Shown in pieces: positions 8,164-15,442 of a DNA stretch of 64,000 bases; the first letter of the stretch is position 1, and the number at the start of each line of letters is the position of its first letter. The notes under the pieces were generated by a model. The model saw only the letters and a list, made by a program, of their open reading frames with translations, was not told the DNA's origin and did no database searches. Both the position numbers and the translations under genes were made by a program. The DNA is from Paenibacillus athensensis (GTDB taxonomy: Bacteria; Bacillota; Bacilli; Paenibacillales; NBRC-103111): assembly GCF_004514475.2 (NCBI RefSeq), contig NZ_MYFO02000002.1:434001-498000 (forward strand), written 5' to 3'.

Positions 8164-8425
8164 TTACGACGAGAGCTGGCATTTGCTTGTAGTCGTCAAG
8201 TTAAAGCTTTCGATTCGCTGCTGAGCGTAGTCGTAGGTATCATCCAGACTACCGTCGACGTATTGCGGATAATGCTGTTCGAAAGTCGGCAGGTATTCGT
8301 ATTGTGCGTGCAGGCTGTTGAGGGGCTGCAGCGAAGGAGATTCGGCGCTGGCTACCGACGAGAAGGCCACAAATACTAGGGATCATGGCCATCCAGATCC
8401 CTATGACTTGCTTGTTCTTCATCAT
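8164..8425 (-). pseudogene. Frameshifted gene for a small secreted protein
   Basis: On the minus strand an ATGATG start at 8425 behind AGAAGGAA encodes MMKNKQVIGIWMAMIPSI. Without one T near 8371-8373 the frame continues into VAFSSVASAESPSLQPLN and on to a stop at 8164. The joined product would be about 87 residues with a textbook signal peptide (Lys-rich start, hydrophobic core, ASA cleavage site). As written, the frame runs instead into an Arg-rich tail. Either the gene is broken by a one-base insertion or there is a sequencing error. The mature part is acidic and Tyr-rich and I do not recognise it. No other gene is seen between 8121 and 8498. Confidence 0.55.
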
Positions 8426-8498
8426 TATTCCTTCTTTTTTGAGTAAGCATAGCCGATCCAAAAATGCGACAACCTGAAAACTATACAAGAAAACCAAA

Positions 8499-8538
8499 AG
8501 TTTGTTCAATAGACAAACTAACCTCGCCGTGCTACGCT
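8499..8538 (+). promoter_or_regulatory. XylR (ROK)-like operator overlapping the GH30 promoter
   Basis: AGTTTGT (8499-8505), a 7-bp gap and ACAAACT (8513-8519) form a perfect dyad with the same arms and length as the Bacillus xyl operator as I recall it. It covers the candidate -35 TAGACA (8510-8515), which is 17 bp from a -10 of TACGCT (8533-8538). A bound ROK repressor would block this promoter until a sugar is present. Confidence 0.6.
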
Positions 8539-8569
8539 GTTTGCATAGCAAACGTTGGAGGGAATTTCG

Positions 8570-9910
8570 ATGCAAACATCACGAGTAAGATGGGTATCCA
8601 GTACGCCGGATGCGCCTTGGCAGGAGCGGGAAGCGGCGGTTGTGTCGGTTGAAAAGCCGGATTTGACGGTGACGGAGGAGCTTTTTCAACGGGTGGAAGG
8701 GTTCGGGGGCTGCTTTAATGAGTTGGGGTATGTCGCCCTGCAAAAGCTGTCCTCTGCAGACCGCGCTGCGGTGCTGCATGCGTTGTTTCATCCCGAAGGG
8801 GAGCAGCGGTTCGATATCTGCCGGCTGCCGATTGGCGCGAGCGATTATGCGCTCGATTGGTACAGCTTGAACGAGACGGACGGCGATCTGGCGATGGAGC
8901 ATTTCTCCATTGAGCGCGACCGCCAGCTGCTTATTCCTTACATCAAGGAAGCGCTGGCGCTGAACCCGGAGCTGAAGCTGTTTGCTTCGCCGTGGAGTCC
9001 GCCGACGTGGATGAAGCATCCTCGGGCATACAACTATGGAACGCTGCGCTGGGAGCCGGAGATTTTGCAGGCCTATGCGCTGTATTTTGTGAAATTTGTG
9101 CAGGCTTACCGCGAGGAAGGCATTACGATCCATCAGGTTCATGTGCAAAATGAAGTCGTCGCCGATCAGAAATTTCCATCGTGCGTGTGGACCGGCGAGC
9201 AGCTGCGCGATTTTATCCGCGATTATTTGGGGCCCGCCTTCGAGCGGCACGGTTTGGATACGGAAATCTGGCTGGGCACGATCAATGCGCCGGAGCCGTG
9301 GGACGAATGGCAGAAAAAGAAAGCGACCGGCCACGACGCTTACGCCCATACGGTGCTCAGCGACCCGGAAGCGTATCGGTATGTCAAAGGCGTCGGCTAC
9401 CAGTGGGCCGGCAAATACGGTATTCAGCGCACGGTGCAAAGCTATCCGGAGCTGCGGTACATGCAGACGGAAAACGAATGCGGCGACGGCGAAAATACGT
9501 GGTTTTACGCGCAATATGTGTTCAGCCTCTTTCAGCATTACTTTACGAACGGCGTCAATGCCTATATTTACTGGAACATGGTGCTGGAGCCGACAGGGCG
9601 CAGTACGTGGGGCTGGGAGCAAAATTCGATGTTGACCGTCGATCCGGCGAATGCCGCGTTAAAGCGCAACCCGGAGTATTATGTAATGAAGCATTTTGCG
9701 CATTTTGTGGCGCCGGGGGCGCAGCGGCTCGGGCTGCAGGGCCCGTGGACGGGCGATGCCGTCGCGTTCGCTGCTCCGGATGGCCGACGTGTTGTCGTGC
9801 TCGCCAATCCGTTCAAAGAGACGCGGACGGTGCATCTGGCCGAGCGTTCAGGGACGTACCGGCTGGAGCTGGCCGCGGATTCCTTTAATACGATTGTATT
9901 CGAGGCATAG
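8570..9910 (+). CDS. Glycoside hydrolase family 30 enzyme
   Basis: A 446-residue retaining glycosidase of clan GH-A. The N-terminal part has EGFGGCFNELG and RLPIGASDYALDWYS. The acid/base glutamate is in VHVQNEVV and the nucleophile glutamate is in MQTENECGDG. The C-terminal about 80 residues form the side beta-domain (DAVAFAAPDGRRVVVLANPF). No signal peptide is present, so it acts in the cytoplasm on imported oligosaccharides. The pattern resembles the glucosylceramidase, beta-glucosidase or beta-1,6-glucanase subfamilies more than GH30_8 glucuronoxylanases, but the XylR-like operator points to a xylose-containing substrate, so specificity is open. The ATG at 8570 has GGAGGG upstream; an in-frame TTG at 8555 is less likely. 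Confidence 0.85.
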   Translation: MQTSRVRWVSSTPDAPWQEREAAVVSVEKPDLTVTEELFQRVEGFGGCFNELGYVALQKLSSADRAAVLHALFHPEGEQRFDICRLPIGASDYALDWYSLNETDGDLAMEHFSIERDRQLLIPYIKEALALNPELKLFASPWSPPTWMKHPRAYNYGTLRWEPEILQAYALYFVKFVQAYREEGITIHQVHVQNEVVADQKFPSCVWTGEQLRDFIRDYLGPAFERHGLDTEIWLGTINAPEPWDEWQKKKATGHDAYAHTVLSDPEAYRYVKGVGYQWAGKYGIQRTVQSYPELRYMQTENECGDGENTWFYAQYVFSLFQHYFTNGVNAYIYWNMVLEPTGRSTWGWEQNSMLTVDPANAALKRNPEYYVMKHFAHFVAPGAQRLGLQGPWTGDAVAFAAPDGRRVVVLANPFKETRTVHLAERSGTYRLELAADSFNTIVFEA

Positions 9911-10071
9911 GCGCGTTTACGGGTCCCCGCTGCCGGCGAAGCCCTTTTGGGGTAAAATAGCTCGACGCTACCGCTGCACACGGCAACGATCAGCTCGCCG
10001 GACAGCGTTGTGCGGCGCGGACCAGACGGATGCCCTGCGGCTCGCTCCGCTATCCGTCTGTCCAATGAACG

Positions 10072-10151
10072 AAAACAGGCCCGTCTGCAGGGCGCTTCCC
10101 GAGTTCACGCCCGTCCGGCGTGGCGAGGAGCCTTGCCAAGCGGCCTGTTTT
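10072..10151. terminator. Long bidirectional terminator hairpin between convergent genes
   Basis: AAAACAGGCC (10072-10081) pairs with GGCCTGTTTT (10142-10151) around a 60-nt arm. It lies between GH30 (plus) and LysR (minus). A second hairpin (CAGACGGAT/ATCCGTCTG, 10023-10060) precedes it. Confidence 0.65.
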
Positions 10152-10187
10152 TACTGTTTTCCGGCAGAGGGAGCGGGGGGGAGGCCG

Positions 10188-11093
10188 CTAGGGCTGAAAG
10201 CTGTCGATAAAGCGACGGGCGCTGGTCGACAAGTAGCGGTCGGCCAACCAGACGAGACCCGCTTGCGATTCAAACTGCGCATCGGCAATGTCCAGCAAGC
10301 GGATGCCGGCTAGCGGGAAGGACGAGGTGACCGATTTGGGCAGCACGGTAGCGCCGATACCGGCGGCGACGAAGGAGAGGATGACCGCAACGCTGGAGCA
10401 TTCGCAAAGCACGTGCGGCGCAAGTGAGCTTTGGCGAAACTCGTTCATCACCTGTTCGTGCATCAAGAAGGTATGGTCGGTTTTCAAGGTTAAAAAAGGA
10501 TGCCGAGCCAGCTCCTTCAGGCTGATAGCGGCGGTATCGCCGTTGTTGGCTGGAGCCGGAGGACCCCAATCCTGCGGCAGCAGCGCGACGAACGGATCGG
10601 AAGGCAGCTTCAGCTCGGCGTATCGCTCGGCGCCGGAAGCGGCCTCGAAGGGCAGGCGGGTGACGACCAGCTCGATTTGACGCTGCTCCAGCAGTTCGCC
10701 GAGCAGGAAATGATCGCCCTCCTGAATTTTGAACGACACGCGGGGATATTGCTCGCCGAAGCGGCGGATTTTGTCCGGCAGCAGCGAAATACAGGAAACG
10801 GCGGTGCCGATGGACAACACGCCTTGTACGCCGGCATCCAGCTCCTTAACCTCCTGCACCGTTTCGTGGAATTGGCGCAGCAGCGTTTCGGCCCGAACGC
10901 GCAAAAGCGCGCCCGCCTGCGTGAGCTTGAGCCGGTTGCCGCTGCGGTCGAACAGCTGCACGCCCAGCTCCTGCTCCATCAGCTTGAGCTGGCGGCTCAG
11001 CGGCGGCTGCTCCATATTGAGCAGCTTGGCTGCCCCGGTTACCTGACCTTCCTCGGCAACGGTCAGAAAGTAGCGCAATTGGCGTAAATCCAT
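10188..11093 (-). CDS. LysR-family transcriptional regulator
   Basis: A 301-residue LTTR of normal length. The N-terminal helix-turn-helix (MDLRQLRYFLTVAEEGQVTG, AAKLLNMEQPPLSRQLKLME) is followed by the linker helix and a periplasmic-binding-protein-like effector domain (about 90-295). The start at 11093 is chosen from AAGGAGC with 9-bp spacing; the open frame extends upstream but lacks a site there. It is divergent from ilvE across a 126-bp gap holding a perfect palindrome, so ilvE is the natural candidate target. The sequence resembles the YwbI/CidR group, but the effector is unknown. Confidence 0.88.
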   Translation of the reverse strand: MDLRQLRYFLTVAEEGQVTGAAKLLNMEQPPLSRQLKLMEQELGVQLFDRSGNRLKLTQAGALLRVRAETLLRQFHETVQEVKELDAGVQGVLSIGTAVSCISLLPDKIRRFGEQYPRVSFKIQEGDHFLLGELLEQRQIELVVTRLPFEAASGAERYAELKLPSDPFVALLPQDWGPPAPANNGDTAAISLKELARHPFLTLKTDHTFLMHEQVMNEFRQSSLAPHVLCECSSVAVILSFVAAGIGATVLPKSVTSSFPLAGIRLLDIADAQFESQAGLVWLADRYLSTSARRFIDSFQP

Positions 11094-11148
11094 TAAAAAT
11101 GGCTCCTTGCTTACCATACCTTGCGGATATGGAAAATGTATAAAACAG

Positions 11149-11161
11149 ATATTATTAATAT
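11149..11161. promoter_or_regulatory. Palindrome in the lysR-ilvE divergent promoter
   Basis: ATATTATTAATAT is a perfect 6-1-6 dyad in the divergent intergenic region. It fits the T-N11-A pattern of LysR binding sites. Confidence 0.45.
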
Positions 11162-11219
11162 ACATCGCTTACTGGTATCATTCAATTAACAACATCACGC
11201 TGAAAGGACGGAGCAGGCA

Positions 11220-12296
11220 ATGACATTTGAAATTCCTGTGGAGCGTACGCTCCAGCCCAAAACCAAGCCGGCCGAGGACAAGCTCGGATTCGGCAAATAT
11301 TTTACCGATCATATGCTGATCATGGATTACGAGGAGGGAGCGGGCTGGCACGCGCCGCGCATTATCCCTTACCAGCCGATTACGCTGGACCCGGCAGCCA
11401 AGGTGTTTCACTACGGACAGACCGTTTTTGAAGGATTAAAAGCCTACCGGACCGCCGACGATAAAGTCCTGATGTTCCGTCCGCAGATGAACCTGAGCCG
11501 GCTGAATGCATCGAATCGCCGCTTGAGCATTCCCGAGATCGATGAAGCTTTGGCATTGGAAGCGCTTAAAAAGACGGTGTGGGCCGACCGCGACTGGATC
11601 CCGGCTGCACCGGGCACGTCGCTTTATGTTCGACCGTTCATCATCGCTACAGAGCCGCTGCTGGGCGTTTCGCCGTCGCTGAAATACCGCTTTATGATCA
11701 TCATGTCGCCGGTAGGCGCTTATTATTCCGAAGGGATCAACCCGGTCAGCATTCATGTCGAAGCCGAATATGTGCGGGCGGTGGCCGGAGGCGTGGGCGA
11801 GGCCAAAACCGCCGGCAACTACGCCGCCGGTCTGAAAGCACAGCAGGAGGCGTCGGGCCGCGGCTACTCGCAGGTGCTGTGGCTGGATGGCGTGCATCGC
11901 GAATACATCGAAGAGGTCGGGAGCATGAACGTGTTTTTCCGCATCGGCGACCGCGTGGTGACACCTGCGCTCAACGGCAGCTTGCTGGCCGGCGTGACGC
12001 GCGATTCCGTGCTCAAGCTGCTGCGGCATTGGGGAGTTCCGGTCGAGGAGCGCGCAGTATCGATTACCGAGATCGCCGACGCGCATCGCGACGGCACGCT
12101 GCACGAAGCGTTCGGCACCGGCACCGCAGCGGTTGTGTCGCCGATTGGCGAGCTGAGCTGGCAGGGCGAGGCTATGACCATCGGCGGCGGCTGGATGGGC
12201 GAGCTGGCGCAGCGGCTCTACGACACGCTGACCGGGATTCAGACCGGCAGGCTGGCCGACGAGTTCGGCTGGCGGGTGGAGCTGGGCGAGGGCTAG
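11220..12296 (+). CDS. ilvE: Branched-chain amino acid aminotransferase
   Basis: A PLP-dependent class IV aminotransferase of 358 residues. It catalyses the last step of Leu, Ile and Val synthesis and the first step of their breakdown. The pattern is that of the long IlvE group: KVFHYGQTVFEGLKAYR, RPFIIATE, the PLP lysine in GGVGEAKTAGNYAAGL, WLDGVHREYIEEVGSMN and the phosphate-binding FGTGTAAVVSPIGEL. The start has AAAGGACGG upstream. It stands alone with its own terminator and is divergent from a LysR regulator. Confidence 0.93.
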   Translation: MTFEIPVERTLQPKTKPAEDKLGFGKYFTDHMLIMDYEEGAGWHAPRIIPYQPITLDPAAKVFHYGQTVFEGLKAYRTADDKVLMFRPQMNLSRLNASNRRLSIPEIDEALALEALKKTVWADRDWIPAAPGTSLYVRPFIIATEPLLGVSPSLKYRFMIIMSPVGAYYSEGINPVSIHVEAEYVRAVAGGVGEAKTAGNYAAGLKAQQEASGRGYSQVLWLDGVHREYIEEVGSMNVFFRIGDRVVTPALNGSLLAGVTRDSVLKLLRHWGVPVEERAVSITEIADAHRDGTLHEAFGTGTAAVVSPIGELSWQGEAMTIGGGWMGELAQRLYDTLTGIQTGRLADEFGWRVELGEG

Positions 12297-12315
12297 GCGG
12301 ATACGTTTTAAGGAT

Positions 12316-12353
12316 AAAAAATGCGCTCAAGATTGTCTTGAGCGTATTTTTTT
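12316..12353. terminator. Bidirectional terminator after ilvE
   Basis: CGCTCAAGA (12324-12332) and TCTTGAGCG (12336-12344) form the stem, with A-run and T-run flanks. It also serves the convergent methyltransferase gene. Confidence 0.85.
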
Positions 12354-12452
12354 GTCATGCAGACAGAATAGTTTGCGAAGCAATTTTTGTCGCTTGCCGC
12401 CTGCTGTTCACTGCTAGGGCCGCTTGGCGTGGGCGAAGAGGGCTTATCTTAC

Positions 12453-13139
12453 TCAAAATCGCCGCCACCATAGGCCGGCGCACTCCGGCAAGACGGTCAA
12501 GCGGTTCGTGCGCACCTCTTTCGCCAGTTCTTCGCCGAAGAAGAAGCCGCACAACCTTGCCGCTTCTTCCACATCGGCAAAGTGATAGTCGAGTCTTTGC
12601 CATCTACGACTGAATCCGTAGCGTTGCTCAAGTAAAGCAAAGTAACCTGTTAAAAAATCCGGCGGCGACGGTTCCGTATAGCCAGTACCCAATGTTTCGA
12701 AAATAATCGCAATGGCTCCCGGACGTAAAACGCGGCGGATTTCTTGCATAGCCACGTCGAGCCGGGACTCCCAGCCGCTTGAAGTTGAACTGGCAGAGTA
12801 GCAAAGGCTCCATCCGGCGACGACCAGATCGGCACTTGAAGACGGAGCAGCAATCCGGGCCATGTCGCATACGGCGGTGCGCCAAACAGCGGAGCCCCCC
12901 GCTGCACGTAGCTTGCATTTTGCGATCTCCAGCATTGCAGCGGAGGCGTCCAGCGCCAGCAAGGAGCGCCCCTCTTGTGCCAGAGGTATCGTCAGTCGGC
13001 CTGTACCTGCGCCCAAGTCGATGATGTCGAGCCCATGCGGATCGCAAATCTCGCGTATGGCGGGAAGCAGCGAAGGTTGCCGGGAGATTAATGCCTCATA
13101 GATTTCCGGCGCGTAACGATAAATATCGTCGTGGTTCAT
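12453..13139 (-). CDS. Class I SAM-dependent methyltransferase
   Basis: A 228-residue methyltransferase with motif I IDLGAGTGRLTIPLA, the acidic residue after beta2 (LLALDASAAMLEIA) and post motif VLRPGAIAIIFETLGTG. The C-terminal part (about 150-228) is the variable substrate region and gives no specificity. The start at 13139 follows AGGAGTGA. Its promoter has the MerR-type 19-bp spacer, and the next gene upstream on the same strand is a MerR-methyltransferase fusion. It is therefore probably switched on by that protein. Substrate unknown. Confidence 0.82.
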   Translation of the reverse strand: MNHDDIYRYAPEIYEALISRQPSLLPAIREICDPHGLDIIDLGAGTGRLTIPLAQEGRSLLALDASAAMLEIAKCKLRAAGGSAVWRTAVCDMARIAAPSSSADLVVAGWSLCYSASSTSSGWESRLDVAMQEIRRVLRPGAIAIIFETLGTGYTEPSPPDFLTGYFALLEQRYGFSRRWQRLDYHFADVEEAARLCGFFFGEELAKEVRTNRLTVLPECAGLWWRRF

Positions 13140-13169
13140 TTCATCACTCCTGTCGATAACTTCGGTTAC

Positions 13170-13200
13170 AGCATAAACGTTAACGCAGGGTGAAGGTCAA
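13170..13200 (-). promoter_or_regulatory. MerR-type promoter (19-bp spacer) of the methyltransferase gene
   Basis: Read on minus: -35 TTGACC (13200-13195), a 19-bp spacer, -10 TATGCT (13175-13170). The over-long spacer and the ACCTT half-site are typical of promoters activated by DNA-twisting MerR proteins. The same layout precedes the fusion gene at 14289-14319. Confidence 0.7.
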
Positions 13201-13221
13201 TATCGGAACCGGCTTTTTGAT

Positions 13222-14268
13222 TTAACGGATCGGTACAGCGGCTACCACGTGTACCAGTTCGGAGAGCGCCCTATGTTTGGTCATATAGCCGTGCTGCTCC
13301 AGCCATTCCAGAACCAGCGCAAGCGACGTCATTGGCTTGTCGGTCAAACATTCCAACAGATCGCTACGACCCTCCCGCTGCAATTGGCGGTAATAATGCT
13401 CCTGCGCTTGACGATCGGTGAACATAAAGCCTGCAAAACCGATACGTCCTTTTGGCCTTAGCACCCGCTGAATTTCTGTTAAAGCTAGCAGCGTTTGCTC
13501 ATCATTCAGATGATGGAGGGCGAAGCTCGATACGACAAAATCAAATTGCCCATCCATAAACGGAAGAGCCAACAGGTTGCCGCGCCGGGCCTCGATGTGC
13601 GGGAATTTGCTACCAAAGGCCGCCAGCATCGCTGGAGATTGATCAACGGCATACAGGGTACAGCCGCTCTCCAGCAATTTCGCTGTCAGATTACCCGTAC
13701 CCGTACCTGCATCCAGCCCGCTTTCGGAGGCAGCGGGGCGAATCCAATCGCACAACGTGCGAAGCGCGGGGCCGTAATCGGCAAATAGCTCCGAATTTTG
13801 TTGGATAACATCATCCAGATGAGCAGCCATGTGGTCAAAGTTCCACACATCGTGCCATGAAGTTCGAGTTTCGCGGAGCTTTTTTGCCCCTGCAGCCAGT
13901 TCACAAATTTGCTGCAGCGGCACTGTTTGCTCTTTTTTCAGCAAACTGATCATGCTCTCGGTTGTTTGAACTTGCTGTTTATAGGCCAGCAAGGCGACGT
14001 ACATAATGGAGCGCTGCATTTCCAGATAGGCAAGCAATTCCTTTTTGCGGTCGGAATCGACATGTTCTAAAGCACATTTGATCTGTTCCAGCGACATCCC
14101 TGCTTCACGTAGCGCCGTGATCGTCTGCAGCCGCCAGAGGTCCTGTTCTGTAAAGATCCGGTACTGGTTACCCGATTGTTTAGCGGGAGAGATGAGTCCT
14201 TTTTGTTCGTAAAGACGAATAGCCCGCGGAGAAATGTTCAGTTTTTGAGCAGCTTCCTGGATCAGCAT
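13222..14268 (-). CDS. MerR-family regulator fused to a SAM methyltransferase
   Basis: A 348-residue fusion. Residues 1-70 are the MerR winged helix (LIQEAAQKLNISPRAIRLYE, QKGLISPAKQSGNQYR, LREAGMSLEQIK). Residues about 70-125 are the dimerisation helix. Residues about 145-348 are a class I methyltransferase (ESGLDAGTGTGNLTAKLLE, LYAVDQSPAMLAAF, FDFVVSSFALHHL, RVLRPKGRIGFAGFM). The methyltransferase part sits where the effector domain of MerR activators normally lies, so it may sense a ligand, methylate one, or both. Start supported by GGGAGGA. It and the next methyltransferase gene share a promoter type. Confidence 0.88.
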   Translation of the reverse strand: MLIQEAAQKLNISPRAIRLYEQKGLISPAKQSGNQYRIFTEQDLWRLQTITALREAGMSLEQIKCALEHVDSDRKKELLAYLEMQRSIMYVALLAYKQQVQTTESMISLLKKEQTVPLQQICELAAGAKKLRETRTSWHDVWNFDHMAAHLDDVIQQNSELFADYGPALRTLCDWIRPAASESGLDAGTGTGNLTAKLLESGCTLYAVDQSPAMLAAFGSKFPHIEARRGNLLALPFMDGQFDFVVSSFALHHLNDEQTLLALTEIQRVLRPKGRIGFAGFMFTDRQAQEHYYRQLQREGRSDLLECLTDKPMTSLALVLEWLEQHGYMTKHRALSELVHVVAAVPIR

Positions 14269-14288
14269 GATGCTATCCTCCCATGAAT

Positions 14289-14319
14289 CCGTTGAACCTT
14301 ATCGCAGTGTCAAGGTCAG
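14289..14319 (-). promoter_or_regulatory. MerR-type operator of the MerR-methyltransferase gene
   Basis: Read on minus: CTGACC, a 19-bp spacer with the dyad ACCTT...AAGGT, then CAACGG in the -10 position. The dyad is better than at 13170-13200 but the -10 is poor, consistent with weak basal autoregulated expression. Confidence 0.55.
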
Positions 14320-14369
14320 CGTTCTCATTATAAAAAACCCGCAGTTCCGCTCAGAGAGCAAACGCAGGC

Positions 14370-14408
14370 GTAAAAATAAATTCTAGCAGGCTGCAAACAA
14401 CGCCTGCT
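14370..14408 (-). terminator. Intrinsic terminator of the esterase gene
   Basis: AGCAGGC (14385-14391) and GCCTGCT (14402-14408) form a stem that overlaps the stop codon. On the minus strand it is followed by a T-rich stretch. Confidence 0.6.
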
Positions 14409-15298
14409 TATTCCACACCGGCATAGAACAGCAGGTAATTCTGGCTGTTTTGCGTCCAGTAGTCCCCTTCGTGACGACCGGCGTTCAGATGAAGCTGGGA
14501 CGGCAAGCCCCGGCTTTCCAGCACCTCTTGAAGCTTGCGGCTGCCTTCATAAAATTTATACTCGTCCTCCAGTCCGCAATCGAGGTAGACTTGAATCCCG
14601 CTCAGGTCCTGCGTTTGCGCCAGCTGAATCGGGTCGCGTTCCTTGCGTTTTTCGTCGGACGGATACAGCATATAGCGAATGGAGCTGCCCTTGCTCCAGT
14701 CGTCGAGCCAAAGCGCCGGGCTATGGCCGCCGGCTTTGGCGAACAACTCGGGGTGGGCGAACGCCAGATGCAGGCTGATAAAGCCGCCCATCGACAATCC
14801 CCCGATATACCGGCCAGGTTTTTCAGCAATCGTCCGGTAATGACTGTCGACGTAGCCGATAACGTCGTTGATCAGGTAATCCTCGTACATGTCGGTCGGT
14901 GAGGTGTTTAGCCCGTAGCTGTTGTCCACGTCGGGACACACGATGATCAGTGGAGCGATGCGGCCCGCGTTGATCAGCTCATCGGCTTTACGGTCCAGAT
15001 GCATGTCGTTAAACCAGGAGCCTTCGTTGCCGCCATAGCCGTGGATCATGTAGAGCACCGGATAGGTACGGCTGCCGTCGTAGCCCTTGGGCAGATAGAC
15101 TCGCATAGCCATATCCCGATCCAGCGCGGTACTGTGCAGGACTACGTTGGAAACCTCGGAAGCGGCCAAGGGCGCGGCGGGGCTTGGGGCAGGCGTTGCT
15201 GCCGGAGCTGTAGTTGATGGCACGCCGGTTGCCGGGCTGGTGCAGGAGGTGATGGCAAACGCCATCATCAGCAGGGCGATGATTTTGCTCATTTTCAT
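14408..15298 (-). CDS. Esterase-D-type alpha/beta hydrolase lipoprotein
   Basis: A 296-residue exported lipoprotein. The signal ends in a lipobox (AFAITSC; Cys about residue 19), followed by an Ala/Pro/Thr-rich tether to about residue 45. The catalytic domain is of the putative esterase/feruloyl esterase type (RVYLPKGYDGSRTYPVLYMIHGYGG), with nucleophile Ser in GGLSMGG, the acid in DCGLEDEY and His in NAGRHEGDYW. It likely removes acyl groups from extracellular polysaccharide or aryl esters. The ATG at 15298 has AAGGAAGG upstream. The gap 15299-15442 shows nothing notable. Confidence 0.85.
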   Translation of the reverse strand: MKMSKIIALLMMAFAITSCTSPATGVPSTTAPAATPAPSPAAPLAASEVSNVVLHSTALDRDMAMRVYLPKGYDGSRTYPVLYMIHGYGGNEGSWFNDMHLDRKADELINAGRIAPLIIVCPDVDNSYGLNTSPTDMYEDYLINDVIGYVDSHYRTIAEKPGRYIGGLSMGGFISLHLAFAHPELFAKAGGHSPALWLDDWSKGSSIRYMLYPSDEKRKERDPIQLAQTQDLSGIQVYLDCGLEDEYKFYEGSRKLQEVLESRGLPSQLHLNAGRHEGDYWTQNSQNYLLFYAGVE

Positions 15299-15442
15299 GG
15301 GATTCCTTCCTTGATCCACCTTTGCGCGAACTTGCGGCTGCAGATCTTGTCCCCGGCCGCTTGTACTTGTATTCGTGGAAAATAGCGGAAACCCTGCCGC
15401 TTTGGCAAAAAAGATCCGCCCTTCCGGACGGCTTGCGCAACC

